Notes: generated by a model not told the origin, from the letters alone. A stretch of DNA of 64,000 bases from Micromonospora sp. LH3U1 (GCF_028475105.1 NZ_CP116936.1:3471501-3535500); one strand, 5' to 3'; positions 1 through 9,081 are shown, counted from the first letter of the stretch. A program made the numbers and translations.

Positions 1-1
1 G

Positions 2-286
2 GCCGCCGCCCGCGCCGCCCGCCGCGACCGCGTCCAGACCAGCCTGAACCTCGCGCTCGGCTCGGCGATGGCCAGCATCGGCCTGACCATCCCGGCCATA
101 GCGATCGCCTCGATCTGGCTCGACGGTCCGCTGCTGCTCGGCCTCGGCGGCACCCAACTCGCACTGCTCGCGCTCACCGCGGTGACCGCCGTGCTGACCG
201 TGGTGCCGGGCCGGGCCAACGTGCTGCAGGGCGGCGTGCACCTGGTGCTGATGGCCGCGTTCGTCTTCCTGGCCGCCAGCCCCTGA
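2..286 (+). CDS. Ca2+/H+ antiporter, C-terminal fragment
   Basis: Open from the window edge; 94 codons remain and the real start lies outside. The visible part resembles the last three or so membrane segments of a ChaA/CaCA-type cation/proton antiporter: a conserved RDRVQTSLNLALGSAMASIG stretch near residues 8-27, then hydrophobic helices ending in LAASP. Such proteins exchange cytosolic Ca2+ (or Na+/K+) for protons at the cell membrane. The stop codon region lies inside a 15-bp tandem duplication (273-302). Another CaCA-type exchanger subfamily is possible because the N-terminal half is not in view. Confidence 0.75.
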   Translation, partial: AAARAARRDRVQTSLNLALGSAMASIGLTIPAIAIASIWLDGPLLLGLGGTQLALLALTAVTAVLTVVPGRANVLQGGVHLVLMAAFVFLAASP

Positions 287-302
287 CCCGCCAGCCCCTG
301 AC
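273..302. repeat. 15-bp tandem duplication over a stop codon
   Basis: CCGCCAGCCCCTGAC occurs twice in a row (273-287 and 288-302). The first copy holds the last codons and TGA of the antiporter gene, so the stop region has been duplicated just downstream. It looks like a replication-slippage product with no evident function. Confidence 0.7.
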
Positions 303-332
303 CACCCGCCGCTGACCCGTCCTCCCGGCGGC

Positions 333-1589
333 TCAGTCGGCGGCCGGCGGGTCGCCCGCGAGGCGGTCCGCGCGGGCGTTCAGGTAACGCTGCTGCGCCA
401 GGTTCGTCGACCGTGCCGCCGCCATCCGGTACGCCTCCCGCGCCGCGACCCGCTCACCGACCAACTCCCACAGGTGGGCGCGGGCGGCCGGCAGTCGAGG
501 GTCGTCGGCCAGCCGCGCGTCGTCGACAAGGTCGGCGAGCAGCGCCAACCCGGCCGACGCCCCGCGGCTCATCGCGACCGCCACCGCGTGGTTGAGCGCC
601 ACGACCGGGTTGTCGTTGATGCCCAGCAGCACCTCGTACAGGGCGGTGATCTGCGCCCAGTCGGTGGCCGCGGCGCTGGGCGCCTCGTCGTGCACGGCCG
701 CGATGGCCGCCTGGAGCTGGTACGGCCCGACGACCCCGCGCGGCAGCGCCCCGGTGATCAGCTCGACCCCCTCGACGATCTGGTCGGTCCGCCACCGTCC
801 GCGGTCCTGCTCGGCCATCGGCACCAGTTCGCCGTACGGGCCGATCCGTGCCGGCGCGCGGGCATCGGTGAGCAGCATCAACGCGAGCAGCCCGGTGACC
901 TCGGGATCCTCGGGCAACAGGCGGTGCACCAGGCGGGTCAGTCGGATCGCCTCGGCGGTCAGGTCGGCGCGCATCAGTCCCGGGCCGGCGGTGCGCGCGT
1001 ACCCCTCGGTGAAGATCAGGTAGAGCACGTGCAGCACGGCGGCGAGCCGGTCGGCACGCTCGGCGTCGGTGGGTGGTGCGAACCGCAGCCCGCTCTCGCG
1101 GATGCGCTGCTTGCCCCGGCTGATCCGTCGGGTCATCGTCGCCTCCGGCACCAGGAACGCGCGCGCCACCTCGGCGGTGCTCAACCCGCCCACCGCCCGC
1201 AGCGTGAGCGCGATCTGCGACGCCGGCGACAGCGCCGGATGGCAGCACAGGAACACCAGGATGAGCGTGTCGTCGGCGTCCGCCGGGTGTCGATCGGCCG
1301 CCGGGGCGCGCCACTGCTCCGGCAGCCCCCACCGCGCCACCGTGTCCTCCCGTCGCATCCGGGCCTGCTCGCGGCGCAGCAGATCGGTCAGCCGGCGGGA
1401 CGCGACGGTGATCAACCAACCGCGCGGATTCTCCGGTACGCCGTCGCGCGGCCATCCGCCGGCCGCGGCGATCAGCGCCTCCTGCACCGCGTCCTCGGCG
1501 GTGTCGAAGTGCCCGTAGCGGCGTACCAGCGCGCCGAGGACCTGCGGCGCCAGTTCGCGCAGCAGGTCCTCGATGGGCGTCTCCGGCAC
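333..1589 (-). CDS. ECF sigma factor with long C-terminal domain (ECF42-like)
   Basis: The 418-aa protein has an ECF sigma-70 region 2 at about residues 10-75 (DTAEDAVQEALIAA, then PRGWLITVASRRL) and region 4 at about 110-165 (helix-turn-helix around LSTAEVARAFLVPEATMTRR). A further 250-residue helical, TPR-like extension follows. The extension and an adjacent YCII-domain gene are known hallmarks of the ECF42 group, which has no membrane anti-sigma factor. The GTG start lies 3 nt after the stop of the YCII gene, so the two are surely one transcript. The sigma factor presumably directs RNA polymerase to a small stress regulon; the signal cannot be read from the sequence. No anti-sigma gene is adjacent. 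Confidence 0.9.
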   Translation of the reverse strand: MPETPIEDLLRELAPQVLGALVRRYGHFDTAEDAVQEALIAAAGGWPRDGVPENPRGWLITVASRRLTDLLRREQARMRREDTVARWGLPEQWRAPAADRHPADADDTLILVFLCCHPALSPASQIALTLRAVGGLSTAEVARAFLVPEATMTRRISRGKQRIRESGLRFAPPTDAERADRLAAVLHVLYLIFTEGYARTAGPGLMRADLTAEAIRLTRLVHRLLPEDPEVTGLLALMLLTDARAPARIGPYGELVPMAEQDRGRWRTDQIVEGVELITGALPRGVVGPYQLQAAIAAVHDEAPSAAATDWAQITALYEVLLGINDNPVVALNHAVAVAMSRGASAGLALLADLVDDARLADDPRLPAARAHLWELVGERVAAREAYRMAAARSTNLAQQRYLNARADRLAGDPPAAD

Positions 1590-1592
1590 CGG

Positions 1593-1994
1593 TCAGCCGG
1601 CCAGGTCCTCGACGCCTTCCAGCACCGGCCGCACGTCCACGTACCCACCGGGGGCGTCCGGGTCGACAAGCCCGGCGGCGATCTCGGTGGCCCGGTCGAA
1701 GCTGGCGCACTCCACGATCGTGTAACCCGCGAGGACCTCCTGCGTCTCCGGGTACGGGCCGTCGGTGACCACGGGTGCGCCCCCGCGTACCTGCACCCGG
1801 CGGGCGTGCACCGGCTCGCTCAAGCCCCGGGCGTCGACCAACTCCCCGGATTCGGCCAGCTCCTGGTGGAAGGTCTGCATGTGCTTGTGCATCGCCGCGA
1901 TCTGCTCAGCGGACATGGCCGGCCGGTCGGTCGCACGGCCGGACAGCACGTCGTAGTCCTGCTGCGAGCCGTACAGCAAAATCATGTACTTCAC
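1593..1994 (-). CDS. YCII-related (DGPF) domain protein
   Basis: 133-aa protein of the YCII/DGPF family, a dimeric ferredoxin-like fold. It begins MKYMILLYG, carries VVTDGPYPETQEVLAGYTIVE at about 75-95 and ends in a YVDVRPV-type strand. An AGGAGG box 8 nt before the GTG start at 1994 supports that start. It is the upstream gene of a two-gene operon with the ECF sigma factor. DGPF proteins are standard partners of ECF42 sigma factors, but whether they sense a signal or act as enzymes is not settled. An inverted-repeat element lies about 100 nt upstream. Confidence 0.9.
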   Translation of the reverse strand: MKYMILLYGSQQDYDVLSGRATDRPAMSAEQIAAMHKHMQTFHQELAESGELVDARGLSEPVHARRVQVRGGAPVVTDGPYPETQEVLAGYTIVECASFDRATEIAAGLVDPDAPGGYVDVRPVLEGVEDLAG

Positions 1995-2092
1995 GGTAGA
2001 TCCCTCCTAAGGCCGGAACCCCTCAGCGCCGGTCCACCAGAGACGTCGAAGCCCCAACCCCCACCCGGACAAACCCCACCCACCCCTTTTCC

Positions 2093-2153
2093 GTCGATCA
2101 TGAAGTTGTTGCCGCGACACGCCGGCATCGATGACAACAACTTCATGATCGAC
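2093..2153. repeat. Dispersed hairpin element, copy 1
   Basis: A perfect 19-bp inverted repeat, GTCGATCATGAAGTTGTTG at 2093-2111 and its reverse complement at 2135-2153, encloses a 23-nt loop. Outside the arms the left flank is C-rich and the right flank is G-rich, so the imperfect pairing may extend further. A second copy lies at 30362-30422; the two share the arm core GATCATGAAGTT and the loop motif GACACGCCG. This copy sits between divergent genes (YCII gene to the left, small membrane protein to the right), so it is not simply a terminator. Confidence 0.85.
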
Positions 2154-2219
2154 AGGGCGGGGCGGGGGTAGGGCCGGGGGAGGGGTGGTGGGTTGTGGGT
2201 GGTGGTTAGGTTGGCGGGC

Positions 2220-2429
2220 ATGACGACGGTGTGGGTGGTGGTCGGGCTCTTCGCGGTGGTGGCGGGTCTGGCGGCTGGGGTCCTGGTTCGGCGCGGGCGG
2301 GCACCGTCGAGCGATGGCGACGAACCGGCAGCTGGGCGGGATGCCCGGGCTCGGCAGCAGCGGTACGAGGCTGAGCGGCACGGCGACCAGGGTGACACGT
2401 GGCAGCGCGGCCGCGACTCCAGCGGCTGA
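2220..2429 (+). CDS. Small single-pass membrane protein
   Basis: 69 residues: one N-terminal membrane helix (about residues 3-25, MTTVWVVVGLFAVVAG and on), an RRGR stop-transfer patch, then a charged tail rich in D, E, R and Q. It was not recognised as a family. The ATG at 2220 is chosen over upstream in-frame starts because a TAGGTT -10 box (2207-2212) lies 7 nt before it, giving a leaderless transcript. The gene converges on the next gene with a 4-nt gap. A function cannot be assigned. Confidence 0.6.
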   Translation: MTTVWVVVGLFAVVAGLAAGVLVRRGRAPSSDGDEPAAGRDARARQQRYEAERHGDQGDTWQRGRDSSG

Positions 2430-2433
2430 CCGG

Positions 2434-2796
2434 TCACTGCCCGTAGGAGCGCCGGAGACGGTTGTTGATCAGGTAGTTGAGCCGGTGCCGCAGGTATCCG
2501 AGGGTGCTCTCACCCGGCACCTCCCCGTCGGTGGTGAGCGTCCAGCGCAGCGCGCAGTCCTGGCTGCCCGGCGCGGCGGCCAGGTCGAAGCGGATCCGGT
2601 CGAGCGGCCGGTGCGGCCACAGCGACGACCAGACCACCAGCACCGGCGCGTACCCCGCCACCACCCGAGGTGGCACCTCGTCGTCCCGCAACTCCAACCA
2701 GGCCCGGCTGCCGGCCTCGTACGGGTCGCACAGCGAACGCCACACGATGTGCGGCGGAGCCGGCAGACGGCGCAGACGGCTGCCCAGTTCGTGCAC
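2434..2796 (-). CDS. SRPBCC-like small protein
   Basis: A 120-aa soluble protein. The pattern PPHIVWRSLCDP early, strands in the middle (RIRFDLAAAP, CALRWTLTTDG), and a long C-terminal helix (LGYLRHRLNYLINNRLRR) fits the START-like SRPBCC fold, which binds hydrophobic ligands. That is a fold-level guess and no substrate can be named. The GTG at 2796 is preferred because AGGAGG ends 6 nt upstream. An alternative GTG is one codon earlier. It is divergent from the metallopeptidase-like gene across about 200 nt. Confidence 0.7.
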   Translation of the reverse strand: MHELGSRLRRLPAPPHIVWRSLCDPYEAGSRAWLELRDDEVPPRVVAGYAPVLVVWSSLWPHRPLDRIRFDLAAAPGSQDCALRWTLTTDGEVPGESTLGYLRHRLNYLINNRLRRSYGQ

Positions 2797-2994
2797 CACG
2801 ACCCTCCTCACCGGACGGCCAGACCCGCCCGGCCCATTGTGGCCGCCCAGCACCACGCGCCGCGAGCCGTTGCCGTCGAGCGACCACAGCCGTGAACCGT
2901 TCGGCGCTGGCGTACGTGACACCGGTGCGTATGCGTGGCGGTCGTATCCTCGGGGTACTGCGCAGCGCGAGCACCGACGCCAGGGGAGGGCACA

Positions 2995-3738
2995 GTGGGA
3001 GCACGGCCAGGACGTGAGGCCCGGGGCCCGTTGGCCGGTCTGCTGATCGCCGCACTGGTGTCCCTCGCCTGCGCCGGCGGTGGGCTGGCCGAGCCGGACG
3101 GTGAGCGCCCGGCGCCGGACCGGTCGCAGGCATCCCCGGGGCCGAGCACCACCCGGGCCGACAGCACCACCAGCGTGGCCGAGTTCGAGCAGGACGTCGC
3201 CGACGCGCAGGCGATCGCCGAGCGGTACTGGGCGGCCCAGTTCAAGGCGTCCGGGCAGCGGTTCCAACCGATCCGGCGGATCACCCCGTACCAGCGGGCG
3301 GGCGAGGTGTCCTGCGGCGGCCAGCCGTTGCCCCGCAACAACGCCGTCTACTGCTCGCAGGGCGACTTCATCGCGTACGACGTCAACTGGTCGGTGGCGG
3401 CGTTCCGCCAGGTCGGCGACGCGTTCGTGTTCTACCTGCTCGGCCACGAGTACGCCCACGGCATGCAGGTGCGGCTCGGCATCAACTACAGCTACACCAT
3501 CCAGCAGGAGTTGCAGGCCGACTGCATGGCCGGCGCGTACCTTGGCGACTCGGTGCGCTCCGGAGTCCTGACCCTGGCCGAAGGTGACCTGGACGAGTTC
3601 CGGGAGGGGGTGGCGGCGGTCGGCGACGACCCGGACCAGCCGTGGTTCGCGGAGGGCTCACACGGCACCTCCGAGCAGCGCACCGACTCGTTCTTCCGCG
3701 GCTACGAGCGCTCGCTTGCGGCCTGCGACCTGGGCTGA
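2995..3738 (+). CDS. Secreted neutral zinc metallopeptidase-like protein
   Basis: A 247-aa exported protein. A hydrophobic signal segment (about 12-26) ends at SLAC, an imperfect lipobox, so it is a lipoprotein candidate. After a Ser/Thr-rich linker comes a domain resembling the YpfJ-type putative neutral zinc metallopeptidases: YCSQGDFIAYD at about 119-129, HEYAH at 151-155 (an HExxH variant) and ELQADCMAGAYLG at about 172-184, where a further metal-ligand acid would be expected. The GTG at 2995 has an AGGGGAGG box 5-6 nt upstream. Proteolysis is inferred from the motif; no substrate is indicated. It seems to be a single gene. Confidence 0.85.
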   Translation: MGARPGREARGPLAGLLIAALVSLACAGGGLAEPDGERPAPDRSQASPGPSTTRADSTTSVAEFEQDVADAQAIAERYWAAQFKASGQRFQPIRRITPYQRAGEVSCGGQPLPRNNAVYCSQGDFIAYDVNWSVAAFRQVGDAFVFYLLGHEYAHGMQVRLGINYSYTIQQELQADCMAGAYLGDSVRSGVLTLAEGDLDEFREGVAAVGDDPDQPWFAEGSHGTSEQRTDSFFRGYERSLAACDLG

Positions 3739-3807
3739 GCGGGTTGCCCGGATCACGTCGGCGCCCACCGTGACCACCGGTGGTGGTCGGGCCTGGCAGG
3801 ATCGCCG

Positions 3808-4515
3808 GTGTCGGCTACGACCCTGGAGGATCCGCTGAGCAGCCATCACCCCGCCGCCGTGCTCTTCGACATGGACGGCACGCTGGTCGACAGCGAGAAG
3901 CTGTGGGACGTCGCGCTCCAGGAACTCGCGAGGGAGTACGGCGGGGAGCTCTCCGCCGACGCCCGCCGGTCGATCATCGGCACCAACATGGCCGAGTCGA
4001 TGCGCATGGTGCACGACGACCTGGGGCAGCCCGAACGGGATCCGGAAATCAGCGCGGCGTGGATCAACGCCCGGATCCTGGAGCTGTTCCACACCGGGCT
4101 GAGCTGGCGGCCGGGCGCTTTCGCCCTGCTGCGCGCGGTCCGTTCGGCGGGGATCCCCACCGCGCTGGTCACCTCCAGCGGTCGGGCGTTGGTCGAGATC
4201 GCCCTGGACACCCTGGGTCGGGACAACTTCGACGCGGTGGTCTGCGGCGACGAGGTGGTGGCGACCAAGCCGCACCCGGAGCCCTACCTGACCGCGGCCC
4301 GACTGCTGAGCGTGCCGATCGAGCGTTGCGTGGCGATCGAGGACTCGTCGACCGGGGTGGCCAGCGCGTTCGCCTCCGGTGCGGCGGTGCTGGCCGTACC
4401 GGCGGAGGTGGCACTTCCGAGCACTGTCGGCGTACACCAGCGGGAAAGCCTGACCGGCGTGGACCTGGAGTTCCTCGCCGGGCTGTTGACCGACCGGGCC
4501 GGCGCGACCAGCTGA
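3808..4515 (+). CDS. HAD-superfamily phosphatase (beta-phosphoglucomutase-like)
   Basis: 235-aa HAD hydrolase. Motif I is FDMDGTLVD (nucleophile D21, acid/base D23); motif II is the VTSSG segment; motif III is K in VATKPHPEPYL; motif IV is AIEDSSTG. A helical cap lies between motifs I and II, as in the subclass of beta-phosphoglucomutases, phosphoglycolate phosphatases and sugar-phosphate phosphatases. The substrate is unknown. The GTG start at 3808 is preceded at 5 nt by CAGGAT, a near -10 box, which suggests a leaderless or very short leader. It converges with the ABC permease across a hairpin at 4562-4602. Confidence 0.88.
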   Translation: MSATTLEDPLSSHHPAAVLFDMDGTLVDSEKLWDVALQELAREYGGELSADARRSIIGTNMAESMRMVHDDLGQPERDPEISAAWINARILELFHTGLSWRPGAFALLRAVRSAGIPTALVTSSGRALVEIALDTLGRDNFDAVVCGDEVVATKPHPEPYLTAARLLSVPIERCVAIEDSSTGVASAFASGAAVLAVPAEVALPSTVGVHQRESLTGVDLEFLAGLLTDRAGATS

Positions 4516-4561
4516 CGCGGTCGGCGCGCTGGCGCCGACGACACAACGACCAGGCTGGACG

Positions 4562-4602
4562 GCCGAGGCCCCCGATCGCACATGGCGACCGGGGGCCTCG
4601 GC
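4562..4602. terminator. Bidirectional hairpin between convergent genes
   Basis: CCGAGGCCCCCG (4563-4574) pairs with CGGGGGCCTCGG (4590-4601), extended by one outer pair and by an inner TCGC/GCGA pairing. It lies between the ends of the HAD gene (+) and the ABC permease gene (-). It lacks a U-run, as is common in actinobacteria. Confidence 0.7.
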
Positions 4603-4610
4603 GGTGCCGA

Positions 4611-7166
4611 TCAGTCGTGGGCGATCGCGCCCAGGACGTTGATTCGAGCCGCCCGGATCGCCGGGAGCACCGCGGCCACCACCCCGATGAAGGCGGCGAG
4701 ACCGAGGAAGACCCCCATCTGCCCCCAGGGCAGGATCAGGTCGGTGATCCCCTCGTCCTTCAGCGCCTCGACCACCGCGGCGCCGAGACCAGTGCCGACC
4801 ACCACGCCGAGCAGCGCTCCGAACACGGAGATCACCACCGCCTCCACGGTGATCATGCCCATGGTCTGCGACCGGCGTAGGCCGATCGCCCGCAGCAGCC
4901 CCAACTCGCGGGTCCGCTCCAGCACCGACAGCGCGAGGGTGTTGATGATGCCCAGCACGGCGATCACGATGGCCAGCGCCAACAGGATCTGGATCATCGT
5001 GAGCAGCCCGTCCAGCTGACTCATTTGCTGCTTGATGAACGCCTCCCGGTCGGCCACCGACACCTCGGGGCTGTCCGCGAGCAGCGTCTCCACCTGCGGC
5101 TGCACGTCGGACACCCGGGCGCCGGGTGCCAACTGGATGAAGCCCTGGATGGGCTGCGGGATGGTGAAGTCCTTCGCCGCCGTCGCCGGCAACGTCACCG
5201 GGTTGGTCAGCTGGGACGACTCGTAGATGCCGCTGACCGTGTACGCGCGCTCCTCGCCCCGGGTCAGCTGCACCTTCACCGTCGAGCCCACCGACCAGCC
5301 ACGCGACGTCGCAGTGTCCGAGCTGGCCAGCATCTGGGTCGGCCCGAGCCGGTCGATGTCACCGGCGGTGGCCTTCGCGCCGAAGATCTGCCGCAGCGAC
5401 GCGATGTCGCTGCTCGCCGCGACCCAGGTGCTGGTGCCGTCCACCTTCGCCATGTCGCCGTACTCGCCGTCGACCAACTGCACGCCGGGCAGGGCCTTGG
5501 CCTGGTCCAGCACACCCGGGTCGAAGCTCGGCGGACGCGGACCGCCCTGCTGGCCGGAGATCACCAGCTCGGCCTTGATGGTGTCCTGGGCGAGCGCGCT
5601 GATGCTGCCCTTCGCCGAATCCAGGATCACCGTGACGCCGGTGACCAGCGCGATTCCGACCATCAGCGCGGCGGCGGTGATCGCGGTGCGGCGCGGGTTG
5701 CGCCCGGAGTTGAGCCGGCCCAGCTTGCCCGGCACCGACCAGGAGAAGATCGCGCCGAGCAGGTTCACCACCGGCCGGCTGATCAGCGGGGTCAGCAGTG
5801 CCACCCCGATGAAGGCGAACAGCACACCGCCCAGGATGGTGGCCAGCGTCTGACCGCCGGCGTTGCCGCTCAGCCCGAGGAAGAGCAGCACCGCGCCGAT
5901 GCCGGTGACCACCGACCCGGCAACGGTGACCTTGGTCAACGGCCGGTCCGGGGTCGCGACGTCCTGCATCGCCGCGATCGGCGGGATCCGGGACGCCCGC
6001 AGTGCCGGCAGCAACGCCGCCACCACGGTGATGATCAGGCCGACGGCGAACGAGCCGATCACCGCCGCCGCCGGCACACCGATCCCGGCCAGGGTGAGCC
6101 CACCGGCCAGCTTGCCGAACAGGAACGCCAGCAGCGCGCCCACGCCGATGCCGGCCGCCAGGCCGAGCACCGACGCGATCAACCCGACCGCGATCGCCTC
6201 CAGCACCACCGAGCCGATGATCTGCCGCCCGCTGGCCCCGATGGCGCGCATCAGCGCCAACTCCCGGGTCCGCTGCGCCACGATGATCGAGAAGGTGTTG
6301 AGGATCAGGAAGGTGCCCACCAGCAGCGCCACCGCGGCGAAGCCGAGCAGGATCTTGTTGAAGAAGGAGAGGCCCTCCTTCAGGCTGGCCGAGGCGTCCG
6401 CGGCCACCTGCTCGCCGGTCTTCACCTCGAAGTCCGCGCCCAGGGTGCGGGCCACGTCGTCGCGCAGCGCCTCGTCAGAGACCCCACCGGCGGCGCGCAC
6501 CGTGATGCTGCTGAACGTGTCGGGCTCGCCCAGCATCAGCCGCTGCGCCACCGGCGTGGTGAAGAAGACCTCGTTGACCCCGCCGATCGAGTCGCGGTCA
6601 CCGCTGTAACCGAGGATGCCGACGAGGGTGAAGTCCCGCTTCTTCGACTCGAACGCGGTGAGCACGCCGACCTTCTGGCCGACCTGCACCTTCGCCGTGG
6701 TGGCCAACGACTTGTTGATGACGATCTCGTCCTCGGCCTGCGGCGCGCGCCCCTCACGCAGTTGCAGCAACTCGCTCTCACCGGTCCAGTTCTCGCCCAA
6801 CTGCGGCGGACCGAACGAGGTGACCACCTTGCCGTTGCTGCCGATCACCCGGGCGCCGTCGGCGTTGACGACGCCGGTCGCCGAGGCCACCCCCGGCACC
6901 TGCTTGGCCCGGTCCACCACGGCCGCCGGCAGCGGGGCGGCGGTCTGCTCGCCCTCCATTTCGTTGAGCTGCACCTTCGGCTTGGCCGCGACGTTCACGT
7001 CGATCTCGGAAAAGCCGTCGGCGAAGACCGAGTCGAAGGAACGACCCAACGTGTCGGTGAGGACGAAGGCGCCCGAAACGAACATCACCCCGAGCACCAC
7101 CGCCAACCCGGACAGGATCAGCCGGACCTTGCGGGCCAGCAGACTCTTCAGTGTCGCGCGGAACAT
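4611..7166 (-). CDS. ABC transporter permease, FtsX/MacB type
   Basis: 851-aa integral membrane protein with two FtsX permease repeats. A first membrane helix (about 13-35) is followed by a large extracellular MacB-PCD-like domain (about 45-255), three helices (about 270-390) and a pair of further helices, then a second periplasm-like domain and three C-terminal helices ending near residue 845. Residues [17 protein letters not shown] and [17 protein letters not shown] are the repeated coupling motifs. Its ATG overlaps the stop of the ATPase gene (TGATG), so translation is coupled. The complex probably exports or extracts a lipophilic or peptide substrate from the outer leaflet; the substrate is unknown. 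Confidence 0.92.
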   Translation of the reverse strand: MFRATLKSLLARKVRLILSGLAVVLGVMFVSGAFVLTDTLGRSFDSVFADGFSEIDVNVAAKPKVQLNEMEGEQTAAPLPAAVVDRAKQVPGVASATGVVNADGARVIGSNGKVVTSFGPPQLGENWTGESELLQLREGRAPQAEDEIVINKSLATTAKVQVGQKVGVLTAFESKKRDFTLVGILGYSGDRDSIGGVNEVFFTTPVAQRLMLGEPDTFSSITVRAAGGVSDEALRDDVARTLGADFEVKTGEQVAADASASLKEGLSFFNKILLGFAAVALLVGTFLILNTFSIIVAQRTRELALMRAIGASGRQIIGSVVLEAIAVGLIASVLGLAAGIGVGALLAFLFGKLAGGLTLAGIGVPAAAVIGSFAVGLIITVVAALLPALRASRIPPIAAMQDVATPDRPLTKVTVAGSVVTGIGAVLLFLGLSGNAGGQTLATILGGVLFAFIGVALLTPLISRPVVNLLGAIFSWSVPGKLGRLNSGRNPRRTAITAAALMVGIALVTGVTVILDSAKGSISALAQDTIKAELVISGQQGGPRPPSFDPGVLDQAKALPGVQLVDGEYGDMAKVDGTSTWVAASSDIASLRQIFGAKATAGDIDRLGPTQMLASSDTATSRGWSVGSTVKVQLTRGEERAYTVSGIYESSQLTNPVTLPATAAKDFTIPQPIQGFIQLAPGARVSDVQPQVETLLADSPEVSVADREAFIKQQMSQLDGLLTMIQILLALAIVIAVLGIINTLALSVLERTRELGLLRAIGLRRSQTMGMITVEAVVISVFGALLGVVVGTGLGAAVVEALKDEGITDLILPWGQMGVFLGLAAFIGVVAAVLPAIRAARINVLGAIAHD

Positions 7167-7933
7167 CAGTTGCCCACCTCAGCGGGAGTGTCCAGCTTCT
7201 TCATGGTGTCCAGCACCGTCTCAGCGGTCGGCTCGATGAGCTCCGAGACGATCTCCCCGTCGGCGAGGAAGACCACCCGGTCGGCGTACGCGGCGGCGGT
7301 CGGGTCGTGGGTGACCATGACGATGGTCTGGCCGTGCTCGCGGACCGAGTTACGCAGGAAGTTGAGCACCTCCGCGCCGGAGCGCGAGTCCAGGTTGCCG
7401 GTCGGCTCGTCGGCGAAGATCACCTCGGGGCGGGAGACCAGCGCCCGGGCGCACGCCACCCGCTGCTGCTGCCCACCGGAGAGCTGCGCCGGCCGGTGGT
7501 CCAGCCGGTCCCGCAGACCGACCGTGTCGATCACCGTGTCGTACCAGGCCGGGTCGGGCTTGCGCCCGGCGATCGACAGCGGCAGCAGGATGTTCTCCTT
7601 GGCGGTCAGGGTGGGCAGCAGGTTGAACTGCTGGAAGATGAAGCCCACCTTGTCGCGGCGCAGCTTCGTCAGCCCCGCGTCACCCAGCCCGGTGACCGTC
7701 GTCTCACCGATCGCCACCGTCCCCCGGGTCACCGAGTCCAGGCCAGCCAGGCAGTGCATCAGCGTCGACTTGCCGGAACCCGACGGCCCCATGATCGCGG
7801 TGAACCGGCCACGTTCGAACTCCGCGCTGACCCCCCGCAGCGCGACGACCTGAGCCTCGCCGCTGCCGTACACCTTCCACACGTCGTTCGCCCGGGCCGC
7901 GGCCTGCGCCTGCTGGCCTACCGTCGCGGTCAC
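7166..7933 (-). CDS. ABC transporter ATP-binding protein, MacB/LolD type
   Basis: ATPase partner of the FtsX-type permease. Visible motifs: Walker [11 protein letters not shown]-loop [13 protein letters not shown], signature LSGGQQQR, Walker [13 protein letters not shown] and the H-loop in VTHD. The GTG at 7933 (255 aa) is chosen for an AGAGG box 8 nt upstream; an in-frame GTG at 7969 would add 12 residues and has only a run of Gs before it. It is first in a two-gene operon. An inverted repeat at 8084-8107 may be the operator, possibly for the response regulator encoded just upstream. Confidence 0.92.
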   Translation of the reverse strand: MTATVGQQAQAAARANDVWKVYGSGEAQVVALRGVSAEFERGRFTAIMGPSGSGKSTLMHCLAGLDSVTRGTVAIGETTVTGLGDAGLTKLRRDKVGFIFQQFNLLPTLTAKENILLPLSIAGRKPDPAWYDTVIDTVGLRDRLDHRPAQLSGGQQQRVACARALVSRPEVIFADEPTGNLDSRSGAEVLNFLRNSVREHGQTIVMVTHDPTAAAYADRVVFLADGEIVSELIEPTAETVLDTMKKLDTPAEVGN

Positions 7934-8083
7934 GTCATCTACCTCTTCCGTCTGTCCGTCCGTATCCACGCCGCCCCCCGATGGTCCGGCGTGACTGTTC
8001 CATCATCGGCGCTGCTCACGCCCGTCCCGTCCGCCCGTGGGGGGACCCTGCGCGGATTTCCCGCTGCGGGTGCACCCCCATGC

Positions 8084-8107
8084 CGGGTCAGGGTTGCCCC
8101 TGACCCG
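8084..8107. promoter_or_regulatory. Inverted repeat, candidate operator of the ABC exporter
   Basis: CGGGTCAGGG (8084-8093), TTGC, CCCTGACCCG (8098-8107): perfect 10-bp arms about 150 nt before the ATPase start and about 185 nt downstream of the response regulator stop. The 322-nt gap 7970-8291 has no convincing gene. A regulator site is the likeliest reading; a terminator of the response regulator gene is the alternative. Confidence 0.5.
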
Positions 8108-8291
8108 ACGACCGGTCGACCGCATTCCCACGCGGCGACGGGCGGCCGACCCGGACACTTCCGCCTGACGCCACAGAAGGGTCAACCGCGCTACGCCATT
8201 TCCGGTCACGGTAGGTGACGACGGCAACGGTCGCCGTCCCCCCACGGAGGGATCTTCGAGTACGCCGGGTGAGGTATCCGGACCGGCGGAG

Positions 8292-8978
8292 CTACGCCCG
8301 AGGGCGGACCAGCCCCGACTCGTACGCCAGCACCACCGCCTGCACCCGGTCGCGTAGCCGCAGCTTGGTCAGCACATGCCCGACGTGGGTCTTGATGGTG
8401 GTCTCGCTGACCGACAGCACCGCCGCGATCTCGGCGTTGGACAGCCCTCGGGCGACCTGCACCAGCACCTCGCGCTCCCGGTCGGTGAGCGCGTTGAGCG
8501 CCGCCGACGGGGTTGCCGCCGGGTCGGGCAGCAGCTCGGCGAAGCGGTCCAGCAGCCGCCGCAGGATCCGCGGCGCCACCACCGCGTCCCCACCGGCCAC
8601 CGTGCGGATCGCCGAGATCAACTCCTCGGCCGGCACGTCCTTGGCCAGGAACCCGCTGGCCCCGGCGCGCAAGGCACCCACCACGTACTCGTCCAGGTCG
8701 AACGTGGTCAACACCAGCACCCGTACCGGCAGCCGGGCGTCGACGATCGCCCGGGTCGCGGCCACCCCGTCCATCCGGGGCATCCGGATGTCCATCAGAA
8801 CGACGTCGGGCAGCAGACGGCGGGACAGCTCCACCGCCTCCAGTCCGTCACCGGCCTCCGCCACCACGTCCAGGTCGCCCTCGGCGCCCAGCACCATCCG
8901 GAACCCGGTACGCAGCAGCGGTTGGTCGTCGGCGAGCAGGATCCGCACCGGCCGCGCCGAGGCCCCCCAATCGGTCAT
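8292..8978 (-). CDS. NarL/LuxR-family response regulator
   Basis: 228-aa two-component regulator. The receiver domain (about 10-128) has D17-D18, phospho-acceptor D63 in LMDIRMP, T91 and K113. A GerE/LuxR helix-turn-helix follows at about 160-220 (LTDREREVLVQVARGLSNAE, then TTIKTHVGHVLTKL). The ATG at 8978 is chosen because GGGAG lies 6 nt upstream; an ATG 36 nt further out has no ribosome site. No histidine kinase gene is adjacent, so it is an orphan in this window. It precedes an ABC exporter on the same strand and could control it, an inference from position only. Confidence 0.92.
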   Translation of the reverse strand: MTDWGASARPVRILLADDQPLLRTGFRMVLGAEGDLDVVAEAGDGLEAVELSRRLLPDVVLMDIRMPRMDGVAATRAIVDARLPVRVLVLTTFDLDEYVVGALRAGASGFLAKDVPAEELISAIRTVAGGDAVVAPRILRRLLDRFAELLPDPAATPSAALNALTDREREVLVQVARGLSNAEIAAVLSVSETTIKTHVGHVLTKLRLRDRVQAVVLAYESGLVRPRA

Positions 8979-9081
8979 CTCGTCTCCCGTTCCGCCGACG
9001 TCGTGCTGCCGCACCGGTCATCCTCGCGTACGCCGGCCGGTGCGTCGCGGATCACCGTAGAGGCCGGCCCGTCGCCCTGAC

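Noticed and set aside
5025..7853. A 942-codon open frame on the plus strand opposite the ABC permease
   Set aside because: It is antisense to clear FtsX/MacB and ATPase motifs and is rich in Arg, His, Gly and Asp with no domain. Long antisense frames are expected at this GC content.
8003..8245. 80-codon minus-strand frame in the gap before the ABC operon
   Set aside because: No ribosome site, Arg-rich composition without a fold pattern, and it runs through the inverted repeat at 8084-8107.
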